Shown here piece by piece: positions 1 through 8,478 of a DNA stretch of 64,000 nucleotides. This stretch comes from Gammaproteobacteria bacterium. GTDB lineage: Bacteria > Pseudomonadota > Gammaproteobacteria > Pseudomonadales > Pseudomonadaceae. The position numbers and the translations under genes were made by a program. Where the stretch lies: the NCBI GenBank assembly GCA_012728315.1, contig JAAYFI010000014.1, forward strand, positions 1 to 64,000, written 5' to 3'. The notes beneath the pieces were generated by a model. That model searched no databases, was not told where the DNA came from, and saw only the letters and a list, made by a program, of their open reading frames with translations. The first letter of the stretch is position 1; the number at the start of each line of letters is the position of its first letter.

Positions 1-11
1 TATTCGCTCAT
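1..11 (-). CDS. metK: S-adenosylmethionine synthetase, first codons only (partial)
   Basis: Only the start of this minus-strand gene is in the window: ATG AGC GAA TA, giving Met-Ser-Glu-Tyr. A Shine-Dalgarno AAAGGA lies at 18-23, six bases upstream. Pseudomonas MetK proteins begin MSEYSLFTSES (from memory), and the gene upstream on the same strand, an ArsR/methyltransferase regulator, is the usual neighbour of metK there. MetK makes SAM from methionine and ATP in the cytoplasm. The stop of the upstream regulator is only 14 nt away, so the two are probably co-transcribed. The call rests on four residues plus context. Confidence 0.72.
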
Positions 12-25
12 GTCGGTTCCTTTAA

Positions 26-1027
26 CTACCGGTGCGTGAGGGTGCTTCGTGAATCCGGCTTGGCAAAATGCCGCAGCTGAATTTGAAAGCCGTTTTTTAA
101 ACCCAAGTAAAGACTTTCACTGGGTATCAATCCTGCGGCATCGGCCCACTGGGCCAGTTCATCCTGATCAAAACCTAACCATAGATCGCCGCAGGCCTGC
201 TTGGCCCAATCTTGGTCGTGTCGGCATAACTCGGTGATCAATAAACTACCGCCTGGCTTCACCAAGCGTGCCAATTGACACAAGGCATCCGCCGGTGCAG
301 CAAAATGGTGCAAAACCATATTGACCACAACGCAATCTGCGGCCGCAACGTCATCATGCAACGCATCGGCCAATTGTAAGCGCACATTGTGCAAGTCCCG
401 CTTAACGCAAGTTTGCCGTGCCAACTCAAGCATTTGCGGGCTGTTGTCTAAAGCCTGCACTTGCTGAAAACGGCTGGATAATTCTGCGAGAAAGCCACCA
501 TCGCCAGGGCCCACTTCAATTGCCGTAGCGTCTTTGGCAAAGGTCAATGAGTCCAATAAAGCTAAGAGGCTGTCGCGAAATTGTGGCAAGCCGGCAATTA
601 AATCTTGGCGACTTTGAAAATCACCGGCCATACGCTCAAAAAACTCTTGGCTGGCCTGCGCACGCTGAGCATGCACATGCTTAATGCGTAACGCGACCTC
701 TGCCGCGACCGGCAAGTTATCGAGACTGGTCAATAAGGCATTATGCAACGACTCATCAGGGCTTTGAGTGTGCGGCAAGCTGCGCCGGTAAAAAATTGCA
801 TTGCCTTCACGCCGTGAGGTCACCAAGCCCGCTTGGGTCAGCACTTTTAAATGATGGCTGATGCCCGATTGCCCCGTGGCAAAAATATGCGCCAGCTCTA
901 AAACACCAAAAGAATCATTACTCAACGCGCGCAAAATATTCAGGCGCAACGGCTCACCAGCCGCTTTGCAAAAAGCAGCTAAAGCATCCGCAGAACGGGG
1001 CATTGGCAATGTCATTGAAGTACTCAT
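26..1027 (-). CDS. ArsR-family regulator fused to a SAM-dependent methyltransferase domain (SahR-like)
   Basis: A 333-residue two-domain protein. Residues about 12-95 form an ArsR winged helix-turn-helix (EPLRLNILRAL, then SGISHHLKVLTQAGLV as recognition region). Residues about 145-310 form a Rossmann-fold class I methyltransferase with motif I EVGPGDGGFLAEL and a later VVVNMVLHHF segment. No metal-binding Cys pair of the arsenic-sensing type is seen in the helix-turn-helix. In Proteobacteria, ArsR-type SahR regulators control methionine-cycle genes in response to S-adenosylhomocysteine (established, from memory). The 14-nt gap to metK and a perfect palindrome 41 nt upstream of the start fit a SAM/SAH-responsive autoregulated repressor; that role is inferred. 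The methyltransferase fold may be the ligand sensor. The Shine-Dalgarno is poor. Confidence 0.85.
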   Translation of the reverse strand: MSTSMTLPMPRSADALAAFCKAAGEPLRLNILRALSNDSFGVLELAHIFATGQSGISHHLKVLTQAGLVTSRREGNAIFYRRSLPHTQSPDESLHNALLTSLDNLPVAAEVALRIKHVHAQRAQASQEFFERMAGDFQSRQDLIAGLPQFRDSLLALLDSLTFAKDATAIEVGPGDGGFLAELSSRFQQVQALDNSPQMLELARQTCVKRDLHNVRLQLADALHDDVAAADCVVVNMVLHHFAAPADALCQLARLVKPGGSLLITELCRHDQDWAKQACGDLWLGFDQDELAQWADAAGLIPSESLYLGLKNGFQIQLRHFAKPDSRSTLTHR

Positions 1028-1067
1028 AAGGAGCGCAGTTTAATCGCAGAAAGTGGGCACGACAACA

Positions 1068-1093
1068 GCTATATCAACAAAAGTTGATATAGC
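1068..1093. promoter_or_regulatory. Perfect 11-bp inverted repeat, probable operator of the ArsR/methyltransferase regulator
   Basis: GCTATATCAAC, four A bases, then GTTGATATAGC: a perfect 26-bp palindrome lying 41-66 bp upstream of the regulator start codon. ArsR-family dimers bind AT-rich dyads of this shape over promoters, so autoregulation of the regulator-metK unit is the simplest reading. A role for the divergent small gene at 1240 cannot be excluded. About 12 bp further right, CGCTACGCCTGCAA (1108-1121) matches the right end of the palindromic element at 21279-21368. Confidence 0.7.
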
Positions 1094-1239
1094 CAAGCAA
1101 AACACCCCGCTACGCCTGCAAACAAAAGCCCTAACACATTGTTTAGCAACAGCTTTTTCTAAAATCGAGGAACCCTTCATCATTTTGTAACTCAAAGCCG
1201 CTATAAAGCTGTCACCGCATACATATATGGAGTTACATG

Positions 1240-1431
1240 ATGTCCACCCTGAATGAACTGGCCGAGCAAATCAGCCTGCTCTACCCAATCGAAGATACAC
1301 GCTACGGCATCCGTTATCGGATCGTTGATCAGTTAGCAGGCACCACAGAGCTTGAGGCCATGAATGGTCAGCCACGCTATGTGCCCACTCACAGCCTGCA
1401 AGATCAAAGTATATGGAAGAAATCAGCCTAA
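1240..1431 (+). CDS. Small hypothetical protein (63 aa)
   Basis: Soluble, mildly acidic 63-residue protein beginning MSTLNELAEQISLLYPIEDT. Two adjacent ATG codons occur at 1237 and 1240. GGAG at 1229-1232 is better spaced for 1240 (7 nt), so that start is chosen. I recognise no domain, signal peptide or membrane segment. It sits divergently from the ArsR regulator and about 95 bp before the FUSC gene. Being close to the regulator palindrome, it could belong to the same regulon, but nothing shows this. The good Shine-Dalgarno and ordinary residue composition support real coding; the function is unknown. Confidence 0.55.
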   Translation: MSTLNELAEQISLLYPIEDTRYGIRYRIVDQLAGTTELEAMNGQPRYVPTHSLQDQSIWKKSA

Positions 1432-1456
1432 GCATGCAGCGCTTGCTTGCCGTTTT

Positions 1457-1521
1457 ACCCATCTTGTGCCAGCCTAAAAACTTGTTTTATGGGTACTGCT
1501 AACCCTCGACTGGCACAAGGA
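1457..1521 (+). promoter_or_regulatory. Leader with two mutually exclusive hairpins before the FUSC gene
   Basis: CTTGTGCCAG (1463-1472) is perfectly complementary to CTGGCACAAG (1510-1519), and the right arm runs into the Shine-Dalgarno AAGGA (1517-1521) of the gene starting at 1528. A second pair, ACCCAT (1457-1462) with ATGGGT (1489-1494), would enclose the left arm in its loop. Both helices could then form together only as a pseudoknot. This is the layout of an RNA element that hides or frees a ribosome site. It is seen directly; function is inferred. Confidence 0.4.
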
Positions 1522-1527
1522 ATATCT

Positions 1528-3696
1528 ATGGGTTCGATCTCGCTAAGCCATTCTCTACGGCGTTTATGGGCTCTTGAACGCTTCGGCCCCAGTTTGCGTT
1601 TTTTTATCGCACTGGCAGGCTCTATGGCATGGTGCTGGTATCAGGCACAAATGGAACTGCTCACACCTTTGTTTTTGGGTGTGATTGCCAGCGCCTTAGC
1701 CGAATCCGATGACAGCTGGCAAGGTCGATTATTATCCGTCTGCATCACCCTGATTTGTTTTTTTATGACCGCAGTGGCTGTGGAGTTACTGCACCCCTAT
1801 CCGTGGTTATTTGTCAGCGCGTTATCCGCTGCTACTTTTTGTTTAATTATGCTGGGTGCACTAGGCGAGCGCTATGCAACGGTTGCCTACGCCACTTTAA
1901 TTCTGGCGATCTATACCATGATTGGCCTAGAGCAAAGCGCTAACGCACAGGCATCTTTATGGCAGCAACCCGTGCTCTTGGTCACTGGCGCAGCCATTTA
2001 CGGCGTGCTCTCGGTTTTATGGTATGGAATTTTTTCCCAGCAACCTCTGCAGCATAGTCTAGCGCGCCTATTTCGTGAGCAATGCCACTATTTAAAAGCC
2101 AAATCAGCACTCTTCGAACCCTTGCGCAATATGGATATCGAAGGCCATCGTTTAGCCATTGCCAAACAAAACAGCCGTGTGGTTGCCGCTTTAAATGACA
2201 CAAAAAGTATTATTTTACACCGCGTTGGCGGACGCAGTAATAGCAAGGTTAACCGCTATTTAAAGCTCTACTTTCTAGCCCAAGACATCCACGAGCGCGC
2301 CAGTTCGTCACACTACCCTTACCAAGAGTTGAGCGAAGCGTTTTTCCACAGCGATGTCCTGTTTCGTTGTCTACGTTTATTGCGCCAGCAAGGCGACGGC
2401 TGTAAAGCGCTGGCCAAAGCCATTGAGCTGCGCCAGCCCTTTGACTACGGTGGCGGACACAGCGCTGCGCTGGAAGATTTACAAGCGGCGATTGCCTATC
2501 TCAAACAGCAAAACAACCCCGAGTGGCGCGACCTACTACGCTCACTGCGGGCGTTAGCCAACAACCTCAGCACCCTCGATCACTTACTGCGCGACGCGGC
2601 CAACCCAGATGCACTGGCCTTAACCCAAGACAACACCATTTTTGATCGCGATCCAAAGACCTTAAAAGAAGCGTTCGAGCGTATCAGCCAGCATTTTAGT
2701 ATTCACTCATTATTGTTTCGTCATGCACTACGCTTAAGTGTGGCTGTGGCGGCTTGCTATGGCGTGATGCAATTACTGCATGCCAGCCAAGGTTACTGGA
2801 TTTTACTGACCACGCTATTTGTCTGCCGCCCAAATTATGGCGCAACTCGAATTCGCTTAGTGGAACGTATTCTCGGTACCATTTTAGGCCTGGCCGCCAG
2901 CTGGGTGTTGTTTGAGTTGTTTCCAGAATTATGGGTGCAATCACTGATTGCCGTGGCCGCCGGTGTAGTCTACTTCGCCACGCGTACCAGCCACTATAAA
3001 ATCTCCACCGCTTTTATCACCTTAATGGTGCTGTTCTGCTTTAACCAAGTCGGTGATGGTTATAACCTGTTTTTGCCACGCTTAACCGACACCTTAATTG
3101 GCAGCGCGATTGCGGGCTTGGCGGTGTTTTTTATTTTGCCCGACTGGCAAGGTCGCCGTTTAAACGTGGTGCTTGCGCAAACGTTGCGCAGTAATGGCCG
3201 TTATCTAAAACAAATCATGCAGGAATACACCCAAGGTAAAACCGATGATATGGCCTATCGAGTGGCCCGCCGCGATGCGCACAATGCCGATGCAGCTCTG
3301 TCCAGCACCTTGACCAATATGCTTAAAGAGCCGGGACATTTCCGTCGCCAAACCGATATTGGTTTTCGTTTTTTACTGCTGACCCACACCTTACTCAGCT
3401 ATATTTCAGCGCTGGGTGCGCACCGTGAAAAACTCGCAGACGCACCCACGTACCCACTCTTAAATCAAGAAGCACAACAACTGGCCGAGAGTCTTGAGGA
3501 GATTGCCCAACAGCTTATTAAACGTGAGCCTATTGAGGTGCACAGTGAGGCTGAGCAGCAACAATCCTATCGTTTACGTGACCTGCCAGAAGAGGAAGAC
3601 GATGCCTTACGCTTACTGCAGACACAACTGTTATTGATCAGTCAGCAATTGGGCTCGATCCGCACCTTAGCCGCGCATGTTTTAAGCAAAAGCTAG
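1528..3696 (+). CDS. FUSC-family inner membrane protein, YccS/YhfK type
   Basis: A 722-residue membrane protein. The start at ATG 1528 (MGSISLSHSLRRLW) is preferred over an upstream GTG/TTG-type start because AAGGA lies 7 nt before it. The order is a block of hydrophobic helices (about residues 30-180), a long soluble region (about 180-400), a second helical block (about 410-530) and a soluble C-terminus. This duplicated architecture and the length match E. coli YccS (about 717 aa) of the FUSC / aromatic acid exporter superfamily. Substrate is unknown; family members are proposed efflux proteins. Its last 59 bp overlap the convergent DNA glycosylase gene. The leader contains alternative hairpins. 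Confidence 0.8.
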   Translation: MGSISLSHSLRRLWALERFGPSLRFFIALAGSMAWCWYQAQMELLTPLFLGVIASALAESDDSWQGRLLSVCITLICFFMTAVAVELLHPYPWLFVSALSAATFCLIMLGALGERYATVAYATLILAIYTMIGLEQSANAQASLWQQPVLLVTGAAIYGVLSVLWYGIFSQQPLQHSLARLFREQCHYLKAKSALFEPLRNMDIEGHRLAIAKQNSRVVAALNDTKSIILHRVGGRSNSKVNRYLKLYFLAQDIHERASSSHYPYQELSEAFFHSDVLFRCLRLLRQQGDGCKALAKAIELRQPFDYGGGHSAALEDLQAAIAYLKQQNNPEWRDLLRSLRALANNLSTLDHLLRDAANPDALALTQDNTIFDRDPKTLKEAFERISQHFSIHSLLFRHALRLSVAVAACYGVMQLLHASQGYWILLTTLFVCRPNYGATRIRLVERILGTILGLAASWVLFELFPELWVQSLIAVAAGVVYFATRTSHYKISTAFITLMVLFCFNQVGDGYNLFLPRLTDTLIGSAIAGLAVFFILPDWQGRRLNVVLAQTLRSNGRYLKQIMQEYTQGKTDDMAYRVARRDAHNADAALSSTLTNMLKEPGHFRRQTDIGFRFLLLTHTLLSYISALGAHREKLADAPTYPLLNQEAQQLAESLEEIAQQLIKREPIEVHSEAEQQQSYRLRDLPEEEDDALRLLQTQLLLISQQLGSIRTLAAHVLSKS

Positions 3697-4363
3697 CTGC
3701 TGTTGTCGCGGCCTCTAATCGCCAGAAGTCATAGCCCTCGCGCTGGCCGCGGCGTAATGGATTTTTCGTGCAGTACGCCGCGTAATCGGCATCAACAAAA
3801 CGGTAGGGTAAATGCTCATCGCGACCCTGCGGAATGCCTAAACGTCGGGTTTGAATAATCTCTCGCGGACGTAGACCACAATCGTCCACATACAAACGCT
3901 GCGCATCAAAGCGCCGATTGTCCCAGTCTGTCACTTGCAAACCTAAACTTTTACACAGCAAAGTTTGCCCGCTGCACAATCTTTCCAGCGGACGTGGCCG
4001 CCCTTGGCGATCAGGATTATTGGCCTGCAGAATACTTAAAGTGGACTCAGGCGACACTGCATCAAAATACGGATAACCGGATTTAATTAACACCGCATTA
4101 CCTGGACCTTTGGCACTAAAGTTCAACGAATCACCGCCGCGCGCATAGTACATATAGATAGTGCCGCCATCGGCAAATAACGCTTGGCGTTTTTCGGTGT
4201 AACCCAGCGAAGCATGACTGCCTTTATCTGTTAACAAATAGGCTTCTGTCTCAATAATCCGCGCACTGAGCCAAACCCCTTGATGATAATGACGAATCAC
4301 CTTGCCCAGTAAATCGGGCGCCAATTCAAGCGCAGGGCGATTAAAGAAAGCATCAGACAGCAT
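3638..4363 (-). CDS. DNA-3-methyladenine glycosylase, AAG/MPG type
   Basis: A 241-residue Aag/Mpg-family base-excision enzyme that removes 3-methyladenine and other alkylated or deaminated purines from DNA. Diagnostic segments are APDLLGKVI near the N-terminus, RIIETEAY carrying the catalytic glutamate, DKGSHAS, and TIYMYYARGG with the intercalating tyrosine region; GPGNAVLIKSG follows. The start has AGAGGT six bases upstream. The 3' end runs 59 bp into the end of the convergent FUSC gene. The last 25 or so residues are probably a poorly conserved tail, so the overlap costs neither protein its core. No partner repair gene lies nearby. Confidence 0.9.
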   Translation of the reverse strand: MLSDAFFNRPALELAPDLLGKVIRHYHQGVWLSARIIETEAYLLTDKGSHASLGYTEKRQALFADGGTIYMYYARGGDSLNFSAKGPGNAVLIKSGYPYFDAVSPESTLSILQANNPDRQGRPRPLERLCSGQTLLCKSLGLQVTDWDNRRFDAQRLYVDDCGLRPREIIQTRRLGIPQGRDEHLPYRFVDADYAAYCTKNPLRRGQREGYDFWRLEAATTAASFCLKHARLRCGSSPIAD

Positions 4364-4740
4364 CTATGACCTCTTGTTTACCGCGCACAACTACTATCAA
4401 GCCAGCACTCCGAAGCCTACTAGCATTCGGCCTAGGAGGCTGTGCAGCCCTGAACCTTTGACCGTCAGCGCTCTTGCGCAGCTCTCCTCAAGTACGGATT
4501 TGCTAAAGATATACCTATGGTATGTGGAGCAGACAATATAAGCTCAGGCAAGCACGCAATAATGACCAACACTGACGGCCGGGCGACTCTATATTGAGCG
4601 TCGCATCAGCTCGCCCGAGCTGATCAACCAGTCATATAGAGTGGCTTTAAAATCAATCATGCAACCCACAGAAGCTTAGCGCTTATCCAACCATGGCGAC
4701 CGCGACTGTGGGCTACACTCTTACACTCTTACACTCTGCG
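4364..4740. other. 377-bp intergenic region with a short tandem repeat
   Basis: No convincing gene on either strand. It must carry the promoter for the glycosylase (minus) and the 3' end of the curA-like gene. ACACTCTT is repeated almost three times in tandem at 4715-4737, ending 3 bp before the curA-like stop codon. ACTCTATAT (4586-4594) and ATATAGAGT (4634-4642) form a loose inverted repeat around a further GGCGA/TCGCC pair. No remnant of a known gene was recognised. Confidence 0.5.
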
Positions 4741-5781
4741 TTACAGCTCTTCAGGCCCCACTTGCACCACCAACTTACCAAAGTTAGCGCCTTGCAATAA
4801 CCCGATAAAGGCTTGCGGTGCATTGGCTAGACCCGTTATACGGTCTTCACGATAGGTGATCTGTTGGTTCGCCAACCACTTCTGCATATCAGCGCTAAAC
4901 TCTGGGTAACGCGGCGCATAATCATCAAAAATGATAAAGCCTTTTACCGTCAAACGTTTAGTCAAAATCGTACGCATCAATAAGGCCAAACGATCGGGGC
5001 CCGGCTCTAAAGCAGTTGCGTTGTAATGCGCAATCAAGCCGCAGACCGGAATACGCGCTTTGCTGTTAAGTAACGGCAATACCGCATCAAAGACTTTACC
5101 GCCGACATTTTCGTAATAAATATCAATGCCTTGCGGGCAGGCTTGAGCCAATTGCTCAGCAAAATCATCGGCATGGTGATCAATACAGGCATCAAAACCT
5201 TGCACTTCCACGGCATAGCGGCATTTTTCTACACCACCGGCCACACCCACCACGCGACAGCCTTTGATTTTAGCGATTTGCCCCACAGTGGCACCCACCG
5301 GCCCTGTTGCAGCGGCCACCACCAAGGTTTCACCCGCTTGCGGGCGACCAATGTCCAGCAAACCCATATAAGCAGTAAACCCAGGCATCCCTAGAATGCC
5401 CAGCGCATAGGATGGGTTTACCGGTGCAGCGCCCAGTGGCATTAAATCAGAGCCATCACTGATGGCGTAATCTTGCCAGCCACTATTGGCCAACACCCAA
5501 TCACCTTCGGCAAATTTTTCATGTTTAGAAGCCACCACCCGACTGACAGTGGCACCCACCATCACCGCACCCAGCGCCACCGGCTCGGCATAGGATGGAG
5601 CATCACTCATACGCCCACGCATATAAGGGTCCAATGATAAGTACACAGCACGCAATAAAACTTCACCTGGCGCGGGTGTCAGCAATGCTTGTTCTTCGAG
5701 CCTGAAATTCTCTGGCGTGGGTGCACCATGGGGACGGGAGGCCAAGACGATACGACGATTCACTTGGGTAGACTGGGTCAT
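4741..5781 (-). CDS. curA: NADP-dependent oxidoreductase, CurA / leukotriene B4 dehydrogenase type
   Basis: A 346-residue zinc-independent medium-chain dehydrogenase/reductase. The N-terminal GroES-like part carries YLSLDPYMRGRMSD, typical of the CurA and prostaglandin reductase branch. The nucleotide-binding region has the motif AATGPVGATVGQIAK, followed by DIYYENVGGKVFDAVL. E. coli CurA (about 345 aa) reduces the double bonds of curcumin and other enones with NADPH. The start has TAGGAGT six bases upstream. It lies 21 bp after a YqhD-like alcohol dehydrogenase on the same strand, so the pair may jointly detoxify reactive enals and aldehydes (inference). Exact substrate is unknown. Confidence 0.85.
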   Translation of the reverse strand: MTQSTQVNRRIVLASRPHGAPTPENFRLEEQALLTPAPGEVLLRAVYLSLDPYMRGRMSDAPSYAEPVALGAVMVGATVSRVVASKHEKFAEGDWVLANSGWQDYAISDGSDLMPLGAAPVNPSYALGILGMPGFTAYMGLLDIGRPQAGETLVVAAATGPVGATVGQIAKIKGCRVVGVAGGVEKCRYAVEVQGFDACIDHHADDFAEQLAQACPQGIDIYYENVGGKVFDAVLPLLNSKARIPVCGLIAHYNATALEPGPDRLALLMRTILTKRLTVKGFIIFDDYAPRYPEFSADMQKWLANQQITYREDRITGLANAPQAFIGLLQGANFGKLVVQVGPEEL

Positions 5782-5802
5782 AGATTACTCCTAAGCATTC
5801 AA

Positions 5803-6960
5803 TTACAGGCTGGCTTCCAGCACACGGCGACTGACTGCAAGATCAATGTCTTTATGCTCGCCTAACTGCAACATGCCGTGTTGTTCGAGCTGTTGCAGTG
5901 CTGCTTCTACCGCGTCTTGTGCAAGACCATAGTCTTTAAGACGGGTTTTCACCCCAAGGGTTTCAAAAAACTCACGGGTTTGCTCAATGGCCGCATCAAT
6001 GCGCTGTTCTTCATCACCGTCACCCAAGCCCCACACCCGCTCAGCGTATTGCAGTAATTTTTCACGCTTCGGCACACGACGCTCGTGCATCATCGCAGGC
6101 AGAATAATTGCCAAAGTTTGCGCATGGTCTAAGCCGTATAAGGCCGTAAGCTCATGCCCTATCAGATGGGTCGACCAGTCTTGTGGCACACCGGCACCAA
6201 TCAAGCCATTTAAGGCCAAAGTAGCCACCCACATCAGGTTCGCACGCACCGCATAATCATCTGGCTGACTGAGCGCAAGCGGGCCTTGCTCAATCAAAGT
6301 TTGCAGTAATCCTTCAGAAAAACGGTCTTGCACTGAGGCATTCACTGGGTAGGTTAAGTACTGTTCCATCACATGCACAAAAGCATCCACCACACCGTTG
6401 GCCACCTGTCGCTCAGGTAAGGTAAAACTCTTCGTTGGGTCTAAAATTGAAAACTGCGGGAAAACCAGATCATTATGAAACGGCAGTTTCGCTTGCAAAG
6501 ACTGACGGGTGATTACGCTACCATTGTTCATCTCGGAACCTGTGGCCGCTAACGTCAGCACAGCCCCCATAGGCAGCGCTTGCTTAATATCACGACCACC
6601 ACTGAGCAGAATATTCCACGGCTCATCCGCATACAGCGCGGCCGCAGCAACAAACTTAGTACCATCAATGACTGAACCACCACCCACTGCTAATAAGAAA
6701 TCGATCTGTTCAGCACGAACAATCTCGACTGCCTCCATGAGCTTTTCATAAGTGGGGTTGGCTTCAACACCACCAAACAAATGCACTTGGCGCGCACCCA
6801 AAGCATTCTTTACCTCATCTAAAGTACCGGTACGCTGTGCACTTTGCCCACCGTACAACACCATCACATGGGCCGAGGCAGGCACAAAACGATCCAACTC
6901 AGCAATACGCCCCTGCCCGAAACTGATGCGTGTTGGGTTGTAAAAATCAAAATTAAGCAT
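5803..6960 (-). CDS. yqhD: Iron-containing NADPH-dependent alcohol dehydrogenase, YqhD type
   Basis: A 385-residue group III iron-dependent alcohol dehydrogenase that reduces short aldehydes with NADPH. It begins MLNFDFYNPTRISFGQG, collinear with E. coli YqhD. GGGSVIDGTKF is the nucleotide-binding loop. Candidate metal ligands are Asp and His in VVDAFVHVMEQY, and two His in HLIGHELTALYGLDHAQ. ATG at 6960 is chosen; a TTG two codons upstream is also possible because AGGAGT at 6971-6976 is spaced for either. First gene of a two-gene unit with the curA-like gene. No YqhC-like regulator is adjacent. Confidence 0.9.
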   Translation of the reverse strand: MLNFDFYNPTRISFGQGRIAELDRFVPASAHVMVLYGGQSAQRTGTLDEVKNALGARQVHLFGGVEANPTYEKLMEAVEIVRAEQIDFLLAVGGGSVIDGTKFVAAAALYADEPWNILLSGGRDIKQALPMGAVLTLAATGSEMNNGSVITRQSLQAKLPFHNDLVFPQFSILDPTKSFTLPERQVANGVVDAFVHVMEQYLTYPVNASVQDRFSEGLLQTLIEQGPLALSQPDDYAVRANLMWVATLALNGLIGAGVPQDWSTHLIGHELTALYGLDHAQTLAIILPAMMHERRVPKREKLLQYAERVWGLGDGDEEQRIDAAIEQTREFFETLGVKTRLKDYGLAQDAVEAALQQLEQHGMLQLGEHKDIDLAVSRRVLEASL

Positions 6961-7169
6961 AACCAAGGTAACTCCTATGGAAGGTAAAAGATGGCCTCCA
7001 ATTAGGCCGGCCCTCTAGACAACAAAAATTCGTTATAGCGTCCGCTAAAATCAGCCACACAACACCGCTAAAATTGTGCTCAAAAACACAAACTTGCTAA
7101 CAATTCAAATCCGCCATGATCGACAACCGCTATACTGCACATCTTCTTCTATTTTCTAAAGGAATAATC

Positions 7170-7571
7170 ATGCAAGTCCTTCGTAACAGCATCATGCTGC
7201 TGGCAACACTCCTGCTTATCGCCTGCTCAGCCAGCAACACGCCAGAAAAAGTCGCAGAAAAATATATCAATGCGGTATTAGCCAACGATATTGACGGTGT
7301 CATGGCGACGCTCTATATCCCTGCTGATGCCGTTGAAGGTCAAGAGTCCTTGATGCGTGGCAAACTCACCATACTGCTCACTGAAACCAGTACACGCGCT
7401 ATTAGTTTTGGCGGTGTAAAAGATGTCAGCTATTCATCAGCCCAGTACAACACAGACAAAACGCGCGCTACTGTCGTCGCCACCATCCGCTATAAAAAAG
7501 ACAGCTCCGCAGATAAAAATGAAAAAATCAAACTGATTAAAACCGATGATGGCTGGAAAATTTCTCTGTAA
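7170..7571 (+). CDS. Small lipoprotein, DUF4878-like
   Basis: A 133-residue secreted lipoprotein. ATG 7170 is chosen because AAAGGA stands just upstream and the reading begins with a signal peptide, MQVLRNSIMLLATLLL, followed by the lipobox IACS with the acylated cysteine near residue 18. The mature part (EKVAEKYINAVLANDIDGVMATLY and a C-terminal KTDDGWKISL) resembles DUF4878-type domains of the SnoaL/NTF2-like fold, which have no known enzymatic role. It is followed after 18 bp by a YiiX-type hydrolase on the same strand, so the two probably form an operon at the cell envelope. Family call is moderate. Confidence 0.7.
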   Translation: MQVLRNSIMLLATLLLIACSASNTPEKVAEKYINAVLANDIDGVMATLYIPADAVEGQESLMRGKLTILLTETSTRAISFGGVKDVSYSSAQYNTDKTRATVVATIRYKKDSSADKNEKIKLIKTDDGWKISL

Positions 7572-7589
7572 GCCCAGCACTTATACAAG

Positions 7590-8246
7590 ATGCTGAGTTT
7601 TTTCCCTGATTTAAGCGGCTCGGCTAAACGCTTTGCGCTGTTCAGCATAGCAGCTCTGGGCTTGAGCGGTTTTATCTATATCAGCCAAACCCCTACTGCA
7701 CACCCCGCATTAGCAGCAACAAAACTGCCGCCATTAGCGGCGGGTGACTGGATATTCCGCTCAGGCACCTCCAGCGAAAGCTATCTGATCCAAAGCCTCA
7801 GCGACAGTGAGTTTTCACATATAGGCATGGTGGTCAGCACAGAGCCGCAACCTATGATTGTCCATGCCACTACGGATGATGATCCGCAACGTGCCAATCA
7901 GGTTTTAATCTCTACATTAAGCGAGTTTATTGACCCTAAGCGCGCCCGTAGCTTTGCGATTGCGCGGCCGCGCTTTATGTCATCACAGGACAAACAGCAG
8001 GCCAGCAACTGGCTGCTGCAACAGCTACAGCAACCGTTTATCCTCGCTGAGCGCAATACGAAACATTTGTATTGCACCACCCTGCTGGCAGATGCTCTGC
8101 AGCAGAGTTCAATATCCTTTCAACCTCAATGGCAGCACATTAATGCGCCGATGTTCAGTGGCCAGTACCTATTTCCCAGCGCCTTTGCTCATTACCCAGA
8201 CATTGACTGGATCTACCACTCAAACAAAGCTCAGCCTGCACATTGA
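7590..8246 (+). CDS. YiiX/YebB-like permuted papain-fold amidase
   Basis: A 218-residue protein with an N-terminal hydrophobic segment (about residues 14-32) that anchors or exports it. GDWIFRSGTSSESYLIQ, then SEFSHIGMVV with a candidate catalytic His, and finally HLYCTTLLADAL with the candidate nucleophilic Cys give the His-before-Cys order of circularly permuted NlpC/P60-like hydrolases of the YaeF/YiiX (C92) group. These probably cleave amide or thioester bonds in cell-wall or lipid substrates; the real substrate is unknown. The start is the first ATG and has no strong Shine-Dalgarno, so translation may be coupled to the preceding lipoprotein gene 18 bp upstream. Confidence 0.75.
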   Translation: MLSFFPDLSGSAKRFALFSIAALGLSGFIYISQTPTAHPALAATKLPPLAAGDWIFRSGTSSESYLIQSLSDSEFSHIGMVVSTEPQPMIVHATTDDDPQRANQVLISTLSEFIDPKRARSFAIARPRFMSSQDKQQASNWLLQQLQQPFILAERNTKHLYCTTLLADALQQSSISFQPQWQHINAPMFSGQYLFPSAFAHYPDIDWIYHSNKAQPAH

Positions 8247-8391
8247 CATCCGCACCGCTCTAAAGAGATGGTGATTCCTACTGCTAGACGGCCACATCCG
8301 ACCACAATCCATCCCCGCACTAAAACGCGCAACACTGATAAAAAACACTGAGCGCTGCACCTTGCTATCGTACAACCCTAAGCAAGCCGCC

Positions 8392-8420
8392 AGCCGTTGC
8401 AACACCGCGCTGCAACGGCT
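8392..8420. terminator. 10-bp perfect hairpin between convergent genes
   Basis: AGCCGTTGCA (8392-8401) and TGCAACGGCT (8411-8420) form a perfect 10-bp stem with a 9-base loop between the amidase gene (plus) and the ferric-reductase-like gene (minus). The T tract is weak (TTAAAGC) in the plus direction, so it may be only a modest terminator or an mRNA 3' stabiliser. Confidence 0.45.
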
Positions 8421-8478
8421 TTAAAGCTTGATCTAGACCATCCCAGCAGCACCGTGCGCGCTCACTCACCCCGCCGCT

